Part shown: positions 1-11,261 of the stretch, one piece after another
Layout: the number at the start of each line of letters is the position of its first letter
How positions within the stretch are numbered: the stretch's first letter is position 1
From: Chinchilla lanigera
Taxonomy: Eukaryota > Chordata > Mammalia > Rodentia > Chinchillidae
Assembly: GCF_000276665.1 (NCBI RefSeq)
Contig: NW_004955446.1
Span: 14,860,273-14,924,272 of the forward strand
Direction of reading: 5' to 3'
Length of the DNA stretch: 64,000 nt
Notes under the pieces: generated by a model
Databases searched by the model: none
What the model was told of the DNA's origin: nothing
What the model saw: only the letters and a program-made list of their open reading frames with translations
Made by a program: the position numbers and the translations under genes

Positions 1-923
1 AGAAAGAATGAATAAGCAAGGGTTTATTGAAGTTAACCAGAAAAATTAGAAAGGTCATTCTCATATTCAAATATGATTAAATCTACAAAGGTAAATGGAG
101 GAAAGGGGAAATAAGACAAATAGAATAGAACAAAAATATAGGTAGAATATTTAAAAAGGAAAAGGAAACAAACCAGCAAAGAAAGAAGTAAAATAAAATA
201 CAATAAAAAAAAAAACTTCTTCTGATGTCCACTGAGACCCCAAAGCTACTGGGTAACATTGCTAAACCTGTAGTAGAGCTTCTGCTGGATGTGAGCCTGA
301 TCTTGTCCTCCAGATGTGGGTTCCTAGGACCAGGGTCTTCAGCAATACTTTCTACATATCTGTTAGCAGCCTTCCTATTCCTTATCCTTTTTCTCTCAAC
401 AATTAACTCCCAGTTACTGTGTTGCTTTCAGACAGAGACAAGAGCACAGTTGTTCCCTCCTGGTCCTTGCTGGGTCTTTTTCATTCCTCTTCTACTAGCA
501 AGTCTCTGTCCTGTGAGGTCATTTTTTGCAGGTTGGGGTGGGATGCTGTAATGTGGTCTGACCCTCTGCTCCTGCAGGTGCTGTCCAAGTTTGTTCAGTC
601 CCAATTATTACTTCTCTCTCAAGAGGGGAGTTCTAGTTTCCCACACCTTGCTTTGCAAGATCTGCCACCACTGTCATCTACCTCTGCTGTATTCTGTAAC
701 TTTGTTAGTCAAGGTGGTGTGTTGTGCTGTGGGCTGCCTTCCTGCTCCTGCCCTGGCATGGGAACAGCACTGGGCTGTAAGTCCTGTGGTGCAAGGCTGT
801 TTAATTGCCATTCCTCTTTAGGTACAAGTCACAGGTCAGAGATAAACGGTTCCATTTACCATGCTGCCCTGCAGTTCTTAATGTTGTTCCCAGATGTTCC
901 AGTTAGTACTCTGGTGCATAAAA
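1..923. other. Unclassified, less AT-rich block at window start
   Basis: The first ~210 bases are A-rich; from ~225 to ~920 the base composition is balanced and clearly unlike the AT-rich DNA that follows. Two overlapping plus-strand frames are open here (225-551 and 419-1135), but the second runs straight through the (GA)n tract downstream and neither resembles a protein family I know. The block is directly followed by a GA tract and a piece of an old interspersed repeat, so it may be part of a larger retroelement such as an LTR or ERV segment cut by the window edge. I cannot identify it. Confidence 0.4.
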
Positions 924-983
924 GGAAAGAGAAGAGGATAAAAGAAAGGAGACGAGAGGAGAGGAGAGGAGGAGAGAGGAGGG

Positions 984-1034
<51 letters not shown>

Positions 1035-1062
1035 CACACAGAGAGAAAGCCAGAGAGAGGGA
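924..1062. repeat. Purine tract with (GA)n microsatellite
   Basis: The stretch is almost pure A/G on the plus strand. It starts as irregular GGA/GAA repeats and becomes a near-perfect (GA)n run at about 988-1033, then a degenerate tail. A homopurine-homopyrimidine tract of this length can adopt triplex-like structures and is usually length-variable. Confidence 0.93.
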
Positions 1063-1256
1063 TGTGCCTATTTTTGTCCCCTATGTTGTGTACAGGCTAC
1101 CTGCTCTAGGGTGGGTGCAGCACTTAAATCCTTAATCCCAGCATTAGACCATGAATCAATCACCAACTCTAGATTCAACCACCCCCAAAAAGCCCCACCT
1201 CACATGGCCACATGAGTCTTTAGTGAGACATCCAGATACAAACCATAACAGCATTC
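1063..1256 (+). repeat. End of an old mammalian interspersed repeat
   Basis: The part around 1180-1250 (AAAAAGCCCCACCTCACATG, then ACAAACCATAACA) resembles the end of a common mammalian retroelement-derived repeat whose related copy appears here at about 42132-42490 (AGGCCATGGCTT, then ATTCAGACCATTGCC). I associate this family with MaLR internal sequence but am not sure of the name. Confidence 0.4.
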
Positions 1257-1501
1257 AAATTTTTTTCTTCTACCTTTGTAGAATCTACACTTATTGTTTC
1301 CTATAGTCATACTGCTTTTCAACACACCAGAATTTCTCAGTCCTTGCTTCCTCTAACCTAGTATTCATTCGTTCACTCTTCCTTTTCCCCCTCTTTCTGT
1401 TACCTTCCCTAGTCTCTGATAATTATAGCTGTATTCTCAGCTCCTATGAGATCAACATTTTTAGAATCCACAGATAAGTGAGATCATGTGATACTTGCCT
1501 T

Positions 1502-1545
1502 TCTGTGCTGGGATTACAGGTCTGTACCATCAGGCCCAGCTCTTG
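1502..1545 (-). repeat. B1-type SINE fragment
   Basis: TGTGCTGGGATTACAGGTCT followed by GTACCATCAGGCCCAGCTC is the reverse complement of the 5' end of a 7SL-derived B1/Alu-type SINE, the part holding the Pol III A box. Only about 40 bp remain. Confidence 0.65.
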
Positions 1546-2815
1546 AAATATTTTTGATAGGCAAATTGGCTCAATTTCTTTATGATACAGTAGTCTAAAA
1601 TACAGTAGGTAAATTAACTTGATCCCACCATGTTTTGACTTATCTATTGTTTCCACAATGTAGTTGACATACCACCAAATATCAAAATATACAAGAGCAT
1701 GTAGTGTAGTAGTCAGAGGAAGAGGTAAAGTGATTTGGGGAGGAGTAATTGAGTAAAGTTACTTGTGAAAGTATTTGTAATTTTTAATTTTCAATTCATC
1801 TTTCTAAAGAAAGTATTAAAAGTAGAGAAAGTGGCTTAACCATGAAGCAAGATAAATTAAGCAGAAAAAAATAAAAATAAAAGTAAAAAGAAGGTAGAGT
1901 TTAAAGTAAGATTATGATATAAGAAGCCCCATTGAAGCTCAAATTGCTACTAGAGTTTTGCTTATGCCAAAAATAAACTTGTTTTGAATATAGACATATG
2001 AGAGGAAAAAAAGTTTAAATGGGGGGCTCTCAATAGTTAGTATATCTCCTAAAATCTCCACAATAGAGGAGCCAGCAGAACATGCTTAGATCCTCCCTGA
2101 CTACATATTATGAACCCTAAAAAGTTCTTTCTTACTAAATGGAGAGGCTTACTTAGTTATGGGAAAATATAACTTATTAAAATGCAGTCTATTGAGCCAT
2201 CTTGAAAGACAATGTTATGGTAAAACAAGATTAGTGAGGAAAGAATGCATGGTTTTAATGACAGTGCTTTCTACTGTGTGAATTCCATAGACTCTGAGGT
2301 CAACCTCAATTCCACTTCCAGACTCTCCCTGACAACCATCCTTAGAACCACTATAGCTGTTTGCATAAAGTACCAAACTGGTTTTTCTCCTCACCCTCTC
2401 CTTTCCCTCTGTTTATCTTTGATAATGTGTGGTAAATGTGGCATAACAAAAGTACACACCATCTGTAAAAATCCACTTCTTTCTTGCCCTGCAAATTTAT
2501 GCCCAACATGATTTAGACTTAACAGCCTTTTACTGGAACCATAACAGGTAGTGATTTCTTTTCTTGGCATTAACAATTATCTGAAAAATTTCATGCTCCC
2601 AGAATCCAAACGTTGCTAATATCATTGGGTTCTTAATTACCTTACAGGAAGTGAAGGCATACTATAAATTGCTAAAATTAATCATAGTCCCTACACCTGA
2701 GAAAAAGTGTAGTTGAAACACTTGAACCATAAAACCAGATGGTACACTATGTTTATATAAGGTGTTTGCCTAGAAACTGAACCAGATTTGTAAACACTAA
2801 ATCAATATTTGAGGG
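1546..2815. other. AT-rich unique sequence, nothing recognised
   Basis: I see no repeat family, RNA gene or credible coding frame here. Frames at 2245-2511 (+) and 2391-2576 (-) are short and overlap each other on opposite strands without any family resemblance. Confidence 0.5.
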
Positions 2816-3610
2816 GTAGGTCCCAGCTGTTTTTCAGGATGCCATTAAGTTAGTGGTGTTCGTCAGCAGGTCTCAAATAAGAGGCATCTTTCAGCCTGGC
2901 CACTGTACCTACATTCCTCAGTTTCACAGCAGCCATGTGCACATTTCAGCCATTTCCATAGGACTCAATAAACCTAACACAGATTGTCACCATACTGCCA
3001 TGACTTTTTTCTCAAGAGTTTTATTCATTTAGTGCTAGCAATAACTAACCAATGGCCTGGTTGTTTATTTGCTTGGGATCCCTTCTTAAATGGTCAATGA
3101 CCAGCGACTCACTTCAACTTGCATGTGGTTTTGTTTTAACTTGCCATTTTACTGTTGCCAAGAACCTCAGTGGTGTACACTTGCCATACATCAATAAACA
3201 GTTTTTTTTGAAAAATATAATTGGAGAGATCTGTTATGCTTCGCTGTGACACATGGCAGAGGGGCCTTAAAATTAATAAGAGCAGTTAAGTAAGTATTTT
3301 ATCAAATTATTTGTTTGGGAACCTCTGAAATCAATGTGCTAAATTTATTCTGACAAGAAAGCAATAAAAGGATTGTTTCTATGATCGCTACTTCATCAAG
3401 CTAAACATTTCAGCAAAAGCTGGTGTGGTTTTTAAGCTTTTATTTTTACTTCCATTAAACATAAAGGCAGTTCCACCCAGATCTCATGGTGTACTTCCTG
3501 TCCTGCCAAATGGAAATGCTGTGGATAAAATGAAGTCGATCTTTATAGTAGACTCTTGTTTGAAGTGGGGAACAGACTTAGTGACAATACCTTCTGATCA
3601 CTATATTCTA
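2816..3610. promoter_or_regulatory. Candidate conserved non-coding block
   Basis: The block is repeat-free and has mixed composition with several AT-core homeodomain-type words (TTAAAATTAATAAG near 3270, and CCATTAAACATAAAGGCAG near 3454) between more GC-balanced parts. Two short plus-strand frames inside (3052-3249, 3425-3613) look like chance. Calling it regulatory is inference from texture; alignment to other mammals would decide. Confidence 0.2.
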
Positions 3611-5345
3611 TGAAAATCAAGTTTGAAGTTAGAATTACTGTTCTTTTTTTTAAACATTTTGATAAATTGCTAGTTATATCAGAAAGTTAGAAAACTCCTC
3701 CAAATACATTTCTTCATCTAAAATCCACAAAAGCTACTGACAATGGGAACTGAATAAAATAAGCTTTTCAAAAATTAATGTGAATTATGATGACTTAGGT
3801 AGAAAAGTTTTATTATCATTTATACCATAATTTAAATACTTTAAATGTATAGTATTAAAACACTAATACTTTAAGCAAAACTATATATTCTTAATGTATA
3901 TTTGGAAAGCTATGCTTATAATGTTAGTTTACTCAAAAATAATTCACAAATGTGGAGAGGTACATGTACTAACTTTAAGCATCTTCAGATTTAAGAGTTT
4001 TAATAAAAAGTTTTCTGGAGATGATTTGAGGAGAAAGATGGAGTGATGATTGATAGTGAATAAACTTACATGAATAATTAAATGGATAAAACTTTAAAAT
4101 AAATTTGACAAAAAAGAGAATTTATTATAATATGAGAACATACTATGAAACCTAAACTATATAAAACAGTTTAGAGTTGGTGTTTGAATTAGTAGAACAG
4201 AATAGCCTGGAACTAGCATATATGCTCATGAAATTGTTAACCTGAGCAGAAAAATTAGTTATTTAAGAAATGATACTGAATTAGCCAGCTGAGTAAAAAT
4301 ACTGTAATAATAGTCTTTCAATTCCTAGCCTTTGGCATATGAATTATTGGTGAATTTTTTAAACGTGTATGTAAAATTGATACAAACAAGACAATGAGAA
4401 AAATTTATAGGATATCTGCTTAAATTGGTAAATAAAAATATATTGTAAGCAAAAATTAGCATAAATAATTTGTTGACTGTATGCAAACAAAAATATGATA
4501 AATATTTTAAGCTCATTTTAAAGCAACAAATTTGGAACCATTTCCAATTAATAAAAACAACTTGAGTAGGGGTAGTTTATGATGAACTCAGGTATACTAG
4601 TAATAAAAACAGTAATATCCCAAGAAAAACTGGGGCTAGGAGAAAAATATATGACTCACAGGTGAGATACAGGAGATTTACAAATCCACTGGACTACTAG
4701 AATATATATTTGAAAAGTACACAACACAGATATTCTTTTACTCAGGTAAACACATAATTTTAAATTTAATGTTGTTTGTTTTTCAAGGTAATGTAGTCGC
4801 ATAATTTAAAATTCAAAGGCAAAACTATCCCTTACTCACCTATTCTCTGATTATCACTTCAATTCCACAAGATAACCAGTATTTGCAATTTCTTACAGAA
4901 ACTTCTATGTATGTATTTTTTTCATAATATTAATGAGGCCTTGTTTGTGTGGAAAAAACTATAGGTGACAGTGAAATTTGATGATAGTCCTTTTGGAAAG
5001 CAATTTGGCTATGCAAGTTTTAATATTTTTATTTCCTTATTTTAGGAGTCTGTCTCAAACAAATTATCAGAAATCAACTATCACTTAAGATTATCAAGCT
5101 TAATCATTAATAAATAAACCACCATTTGAAATGCATTTCCTACATTGCAATGCAAATATTCCATTCTCCTTTCATTTCTGTGGCTAGGACTGTGGGTGCT
5201 CTTATTCCTTGAAATGATAGAAAGGAATATGAACAAAAGAAAGAGCGGGAAGAGGAGAAAGTACACAGGGGGAAGAGAACAGTGGAAAGTTTTATCGTGA
5301 CTTATCTTTGCATCCCAAAGAATATATATTTGTTTGTTTAGCAGT
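3611..5345. other. Very AT-rich unique sequence
   Basis: The stretch is dominated by A/T with short poly-A/T runs. No SINE, L1 or coding signal was recognised. Confidence 0.5.
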
Positions 5346-5349
5346 TTAT

Positions 5350-5456
5350 CATATGGTCTTGCTAAGTCAGTAAGTGCCCAGGCTGGGCTCAAGTTTGGTA
5401 TCCTCTTGCCTCATCCTCTGAGGATTACAGGAATGTGTCACCATGCCCAGCTTAGC
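5350..5456 (-). repeat. B1-type SINE, minus strand
   Basis: Reading the minus strand, the element carries the 7SL-derived order GCTGGGCATGGTGACACATT, then a CCTGTAATCC-like box, a CTCAGAGGATGAGGCAAG-like motif and GAGCCCAGCCTGGGC, then CTTAGCAAGACC. On the plus strand this appears as TCTTGCTAAG through GGATTACAGG to CACCATGCCCAGCTT. It is diverged and has lost a clean A-tail. Confidence 0.8.
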
Positions 5457-7142
5457 ATAAAGTTTAAATTGCTCTATGCAGTCCCCATAACAGAAATAAA
5501 ACTCAAAAAAACATGCAAACACCAACTATTCTGGAATTCTAAATGGAATCACATTATATTTATTATCAAATCTGAATGAACTGATATTTTTATAATATCA
5601 CCTGCATATGTAAGATTTAGGAATTTCTCTAAGTCTCTTCAGGTCAAGCTTTAAGTCATAAGTTATTTTATACGTTTATTTATTTATGTGATTTCCCAAT
5701 ATTCAACAAATTTAAATCAATGAGTGTAATGCAAATCTAAAATACTAAAATGGAATGGGAACATTTTGAAAAATTTGTATAATACAGAGATATTCTTGAG
5801 CAATACAGAGAATAGAAAAATGAATACTGTGGAAAAGGAAAAACAAATCATTTAACCCATGGATTTTAAGAATTACATTAAAGGAGCATCATAAAGAGTA
5901 ATGAGTTAATAGTAATCAATTAACTCCCAGAGTTTGATAAAAAAAAATAACTCACATGGAACAGGAAAAGATAACCATAAAAAATCAAAAGACCAATAAA
6001 AAAAGAAGCTGTACAGTCTCACTATCAATACACAGTTACACAAAAAGATAATACTATTTACACAACATGATAGAACAGTGTAACATAGTGATAATACCAC
6101 TTCCAGGCCAGGATACAAATTAGTGTTTTGTACACTGGTGGAAGTACAAATCACTTTGACCTCAGTGGAAATGACCTACCAATTATCCATTAATGTTATA
6201 TATGCAAAACACTCATCAACTCAATTTTGAGAATTTATCTTAAATAATATCAATTAACAAAATATAAAATTATATCATAGGGCAACAACACTCTAAAATT
6301 ACAGTGTTTTTAACAGAAATAAAGTTTCATCTGTTAACCTGAAAGGTGTCCATCATGTTCTTTAAAAACACAGATGCAAATTGAAGAGTAATTTACTGTG
6401 TGACTTACTTCTTCGGAAAAAAAAATAATTTAAAAAGGAAACTACTACTGCTAGTCCAAATTCATATATTTGAATATATTATGGATGTAGATAAAGTTTT
6501 AAAATTACATACATTCAGTTATTACTCACAGAATTAGATATGACTAGTGCTAGGGAGAAAAATTATTGTCTTTTGAGTAACATTTTAGCAATTACTATTA
6601 CTTTACATGAGCTAATTTTATCTTTAAATATAGCTTGTGAAACTTAATAGCTTTATAGTGTGAAAGGAAAGCAAAGCGATCTGAATGAATTTATGTGTTA
6701 TATAGCAACTATTCAACACATATAATTATTTGACAAATGTGATGGTATATGAAAAAAATTTTAAATGTGGTAAAGTTCAAAGTTACTTGATTTATTCTAA
6801 AATTGCTCTAACACACTTCTTATTAGACTGTTATTCTTGATTATTCACTTTTTATAATGAGGGAATTCCATAATATACCTTCAACTTGAGGATAAATTTG
6901 CACTCACAGTTTTAATATCTTTTTATTCTAAAATAGTCACAAATATCTTTTTTCTCTTTTATAGCAAAAATTGAATTAATTTATTATAAAATTTGGATAA
7001 AATAAATTTAAAATAATATGAGCTTCTCTCAGTATTTGTTTATATAATTCTACAATTTCTATGAGCTTATTTTCTGGACCATATGAGCAATATTCTGGAA
7101 AGGAAAACAGAATGAGGGCAGTAGTGAAATTAAACTTGGGCA
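5457..7142. other. AT-rich unique sequence
   Basis: No repeat family or gene recognised. Short frames such as the minus-strand one at 5906-6154 are hydrophobic low-complexity translations of A-rich DNA. Confidence 0.5.
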
Positions 7143-7150
7143 AAGTAAAA

Positions 7151-7241
7151 TTTTTTTTTTTTTTTCCACTACTGGGAATCAAACTCACGACCTCATGCTT
7201 GCCAGGCAGGTGCTGTGTTGCTGAGCTAAATCCCCAGCCCT
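7151..7241 (-). mobile_element. ID SINE (tRNA-Ala derived), minus strand
   Basis: The element opens on the plus strand with a 15-base T run (its A-tail reversed), then ACTGGGAATCAAACTCACGA (B-box side) and GCTGAGCTAAATCCCCAGCC (A-box side). Flanks CAAAGTAAAA and TAAAGTAAAC look like an imperfect target-site duplication. ID SINEs are Pol III retroposons moved by L1 machinery. Confidence 0.92.
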
Positions 7242-7714
7242 GAGTAAAGTAAACTTCGTTTCAAATGCTGAGTATAGATTGCTACTCAGGAAAATATGTG
7301 CTCTCAGTCATTTATGTTAGGTTTTCAGTAACTTTTAGAAAAATACTAAGATCCTTAGCGGCTGTCCATTTATCTGACCTCATCTGGTTATTGAAGAAAC
7401 CAAGATTTCTGTTTGCTTCTTTGTTTTGCTTCATGTTTGTTTAAAGGTGATTAACTTCTCCATGTAGTCAATAATCAGTATTTACAGTGTAACTGATTAG
7501 AAATGTGCTTTGCTAATACTTTCATCTCAAGACCTTTTTCTATGTTTGAAAAATATTAAAGACCCAAATGAGCTTTGGATTGGGTTAAGTAATTTGATTT
7601 AAACATACATTACACTAGAAATTAAAATTATTATTTATTAACTCTTTAAAGTGACAAAATAACTGTTTACCTGGTGACATAACCTTGCTCTTATGAAAAA
7701 TAACTGCATTTCTT
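7242..7714. other. Unique sequence, nothing recognised
   Basis: No repeat or coding signal was seen. Confidence 0.45.
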
Positions 7715-7728
7715 AAAAAAGAGAAATT

Positions 7729-7868
7729 TATGGCACATGCTTGCAATTCCAGCACTTGGGAGGCTGTGGTAGGATGATCATTGTGAGTATGAGGCCAACT
7801 GGGGCTACAAAGTGAGCTCAAGGCCAGCCTGAACTTCACATCGAGACTTTGTCTCAAAAAGACAGAAA
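7729..7868 (+). mobile_element. B1-like SINE with 14-bp target-site duplication
   Basis: The B1 landmarks run in order: GGCACATGCTTGCAATTCCAG, then CACTTGGGAGGCTGTGG, GAGGCCAACTGGGGCTACAA, CAAGGCCAGCCTGAACTTC and GACTTTGTCTCAAAAA. The repeated GAGGCCA/AAGGCCAGCC motif suggests the internal duplication known from rodent B1. AAAAAAGAGAAATT occurs at 7715-7728 and again at 7869-7882, a 14-bp target-site duplication. A minus-strand frame across it (7615-7857) is spurious. Confidence 0.88.
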
Positions 7869-7882
7869 AAAAAAGAGAAATT

Positions 7883-8071
7883 GAATTTTATAAATTATTT
7901 AAAAATCTCTTTAGTATTGAACTTAATCAAGGACTACTGGATGTTTGTATTTACTTAAATTTATTGGAAAAACTCCATTGTAAGCTTGTGAAAGAACAAG
8001 ATTGAAAAATGAAAAATAAAATTTTGATATCACGGATACAATAAAAATTTCCCAAGAACCAGGTCATACTT
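7883..8071. other. AT-rich spacer
   Basis: Short AT-rich spacer between a B1 and an ID insertion; nothing else recognised. Confidence 0.5.
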
Positions 8072-8081
8072 GAAAATGCTG

Positions 8082-8179
8082 AGGACTGGGGATTTAGCTT
8101 AGCGGCAAAGCGCCTGCCTGGCAAGCTCAAGGTCGAGAGTTCAATTCCCGGTACTGGAGAAAAACCAAAAAAAAAAAAA
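8082..8179 (+). mobile_element. ID SINE, plus strand, perfect 10-bp TSD
   Basis: CTGGGGATTTAGCTTAGCGG holds the A box and GAGTTCAATTCCCGGTACTG holds the B box; the tail begins GAGAAAAACC and continues as an A run. GAAAATGCTG occurs at 8072-8081 and 8180-8189, an exact target-site duplication, so the copy is fairly young. Both Pol III box sequences are close to consensus. Confidence 0.95.
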
Positions 8180-8189
8180 GAAAATGCTG

Positions 8190-8560
8190 TACTGGATTAG
8201 CAACCGTGTGGAAGAAAAGAGAAACACTGCATGCTGACCAACTAGGTTATGTAAAGTAGATGGCAAAATCATGAAATTTAGCTCGCTGTAATATGATAAT
8301 TCCAAGAGAGAAATTTATTGAACTGTCTTCATCTGGGTTAGAAAGATATAGACACAAATAATTATGATTGATGGAAAACCCCTGCCAGAATCAATATTAT
8401 GAACAATTCTAAGAATTTCATCATCTTTCTTTATTTTCAGAATTCTTGAAAGAAATCTACTTAGCAAAGTTATACATTTTCTGTTCCTTGATTTCCTATA
8501 AGTGAGGAAAGACAGGCGTTAGCCACTGTGCTTTTCAGGCAGAAGCACAACTTTGCCAAA
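8190..8560. other. Unique sequence, nothing recognised
   Basis: No repeat or gene recognised. Confidence 0.45.
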
Positions 8561-8584
8561 AATAAAAAAAAAAAAAAAAAAAAA
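8561..8584 (+). repeat. Poly(A) run
   Basis: A ~21-24 base A run preceded by AAAAAT. The ~100 bases before it do not resemble ID or B1, so the parent retroposon, if any, was not identified. Confidence 0.8.
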
Positions 8585-9165
8585 GGAGATGGATTGAACA
8601 GTGGAAGAGCAAAATGAAGATAAGTGTACACTGCGATACCAAGTGAGAATTTCCCTTTTATGTTCTCTATTGTTCCTACACTAAAGATAACAAGTCATTA
8701 TCTTCAAATAATAGTCTATATGTTGATCTTGAAACTAATTCACACATAGAAGATTGTCAGGTATACATAGGGTTGTTGGTAACTGTAAGGTAGTAGGCAT
8801 TTTACTGAAGAAAAACAAAAACTTAAAGATTTGAACAATGAACACATTATTTCATATCATGTAAAGAACATTTTATAAAGAGGTACCTTATAAATCCCTT
8901 GATATTGTACTAAATTCGAGTATATCATTAAACACCATTATAGGGAAATTAAAATTGATCGTTCTTATGAGCCTGACATCCAAGTCAACCTCCACAAGAA
9001 AGTATACTACTTTCCACCTTAAATCTTTGTCAAATGTTTTATACAGTATAATCAGCCATCTTCTAATAGAAATGCTCCTGAGTAAAATGCTCTTTGCTTG
9101 TAAAGCCCTATTCATATTTGAAAGTTTAGAAACTTTGCACAGATTCTTTGAGTGGCATATTTGTT
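8585..9165. other. Unique sequence, nothing recognised
   Basis: Overlapping frames on both strands at 8888-9206 are complementary shadows; no family is recognised. Confidence 0.45.
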
Positions 9166-9420
9166 GCAATGTGGGAAGCCGCGACTTGGCGAACTCTTTT
9201 TTTTAATGGTGAATCTTTGATGAGAAGCCATCCTTAATCGAAAGGAAGGTCAGAACCCCTTTCACTTGCACCAGAAAGGTCTTTCTAACACCAGCAATTT
9301 TGAGAAGAACCAAAAAGTAATTAAGCTGCCAATAATTATAGAAGTCTCTTGTGGAATAAATTGCCCTTGCCCTCTATTTATTTTGGTCAAGAAACATCTT
9401 ACAGCATTTTATTTTTATCT
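9166..9420. promoter_or_regulatory. Candidate conserved non-coding block with retained CpGs
   Basis: Three CpGs fall within 14 bases (GCCGCGACTTGGCGAAC near 9178) and a fourth in ATCGAAAGG, in DNA that otherwise has almost none. They are followed by AAGTAATTAAGCTGCCAATAA, a run of homeodomain-type TAATTA words. Repeat-free. A regulatory role is inference only. Confidence 0.25.
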
Positions 9421-11261
9421 ATACTGGTACTAGAAGTTAATTTTTTATTTCACGCTAAAATAAAGTCAGGCCAGAAAAATGATATTCTGAAAAAATGGCT
9501 AGTTTCTGTATTGTATATTTAATTTAATATGTATGTCTACCTTGCAAAAAAAAAAAACTCCTAAAGATGTCAGAATTAGGTTTTTATCTGACCTCTATAT
9601 GATTAGGAACCTGTTTCAGACTGTGCTCAGTAGATACAGGATGATGGTGGTCATTATCATACTTATCTTCTTGTGCTAGCTATAATTTTACCTTTCTGCT
9701 TTTATCCCTTAGGGAGTTATGGGAGCTCATAGAATATCAGTTTTTAAATTTTTTATTGAAAAAGGAAGCTGCTTAAAATAAATATTTGGAATAGTAATTC
9801 TGAATTAAAGTAAGATGAAAGGGAAATAACAGGTAAGGATGACAATAAGAGTGAGGGTAGGGCCATTTAGAAGTGGGGCTGGTATACTTTGAAATACCTT
9901 ATTTGATATAATAATTAATTTCATTTTATTCCAAACTTTCAATTGAGTGTGGAGAGACAGAAGTTTCTCTTTTATTTTTCAATGTAGGCATGGGTTAAAC
10001 ATGGATGAGAACCTTCAATTGAGAAAATTATAATTTTGTTATTCAAAATTATGTGTTGGGCATAAAAAGTCTCCGCAATAATGATTTACTGTAGTTAAAG
10101 CTCTTTGCAGGTTCCAAAAATCTTAGGTGTCTGCTCAAATGTTAGTAATTACTGCCCCTAGGTGATGGGTACATGGTAATGTGTGCAACTTCCCCTTCTT
10201 GATATTATTTGAAATTTTTCATAAGAACAACATTAGAAACGAAGATTAAAAGCAACCTAATGGCTTGAAATAGCCATTGATGGAAAAAAAACTTATCTGA
10301 AGATTAAAAATATTTCAAGTGATGGCACAAATTTACATCTATGCTATTTTATTTGTTAAAAATTAAAAAGGTAAAATAAAATTCTGAAACTAACTTGATG
10401 ATGAAGGATGAGAGATCATATACCATTAATACCTACTACATCAGTAAAACTCAGAAGGACACAGAGATATAAGGAAGGGTGGGAGTGAATTATCCATAGA
10501 ACAGGAAAGACCAGATTTGGAGGCAAGGGAAAAATACAATAAAATGGAAGCACACAAGTACAAAACAAAGCAGAAATAAAATGAAGAGTGAGCATTAACT
10601 TTATTAGGAGAAACTCTCAGAGGAAATTAATAGATTTTAACCATCCATACACAGAGAAATCAACTGTCCTGAAAACTAGGACTGCTTAGCCTTCAAATAA
10701 ACAAAATTCTAGACTCGTGTGTTTGAGAGAGTCAGGCCTACTCACTGATAATCCTTACTTCTTTCTCACTTTCATCTCCAATATTATTTTCTGAAGACAT
10801 TTATTCTGGATTAGAGATAACTAAATTAGAAAAAAATTATTGAAATGAGGAGTCCCTTGCTTGCAAATATCTTTGCTCATTTTCATGGAAAGAGTAGGAA
10901 AACTGTAATTGGCATAGGCAAGTTACAGAAACTTAAATATTTGGGAAATTTTGTTTCAAGGTGTTTGAAGTTAAGTCATAGAACTCTGTTTTAGGTAGGT
11001 TTTTGGTAGATCAATGGGAAAACTGGGCTTTAATGAAATATGAGCTGAAAAATAAGACTATCCAATTGAAATGCTGGTCAATGATTCATTTTGGTTTTTC
11101 GACTAAATTTCTTAACAAACATACTTTTATTGCAAATTTCTTTACCTTTGAAATTCTAATTTGTGAGTAAATACCACTGATTACTGTCTAATGAATTAAA
11201 TCCTACAGTAGTTGATATGTTGCTCTACTTATACCCAGCAAGAAATATTTCTATTATACGT
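9421..11261. other. AT-rich unique sequence
   Basis: No recognised repeat or gene. Confidence 0.5.

Noticed and set aside
419..1135. 238-codon plus-strand open frame, the longest in the window
   Set aside because: It runs through the (GA)n tract as an Arg-Glu repeat and into an old interspersed repeat; no protein family is visible.
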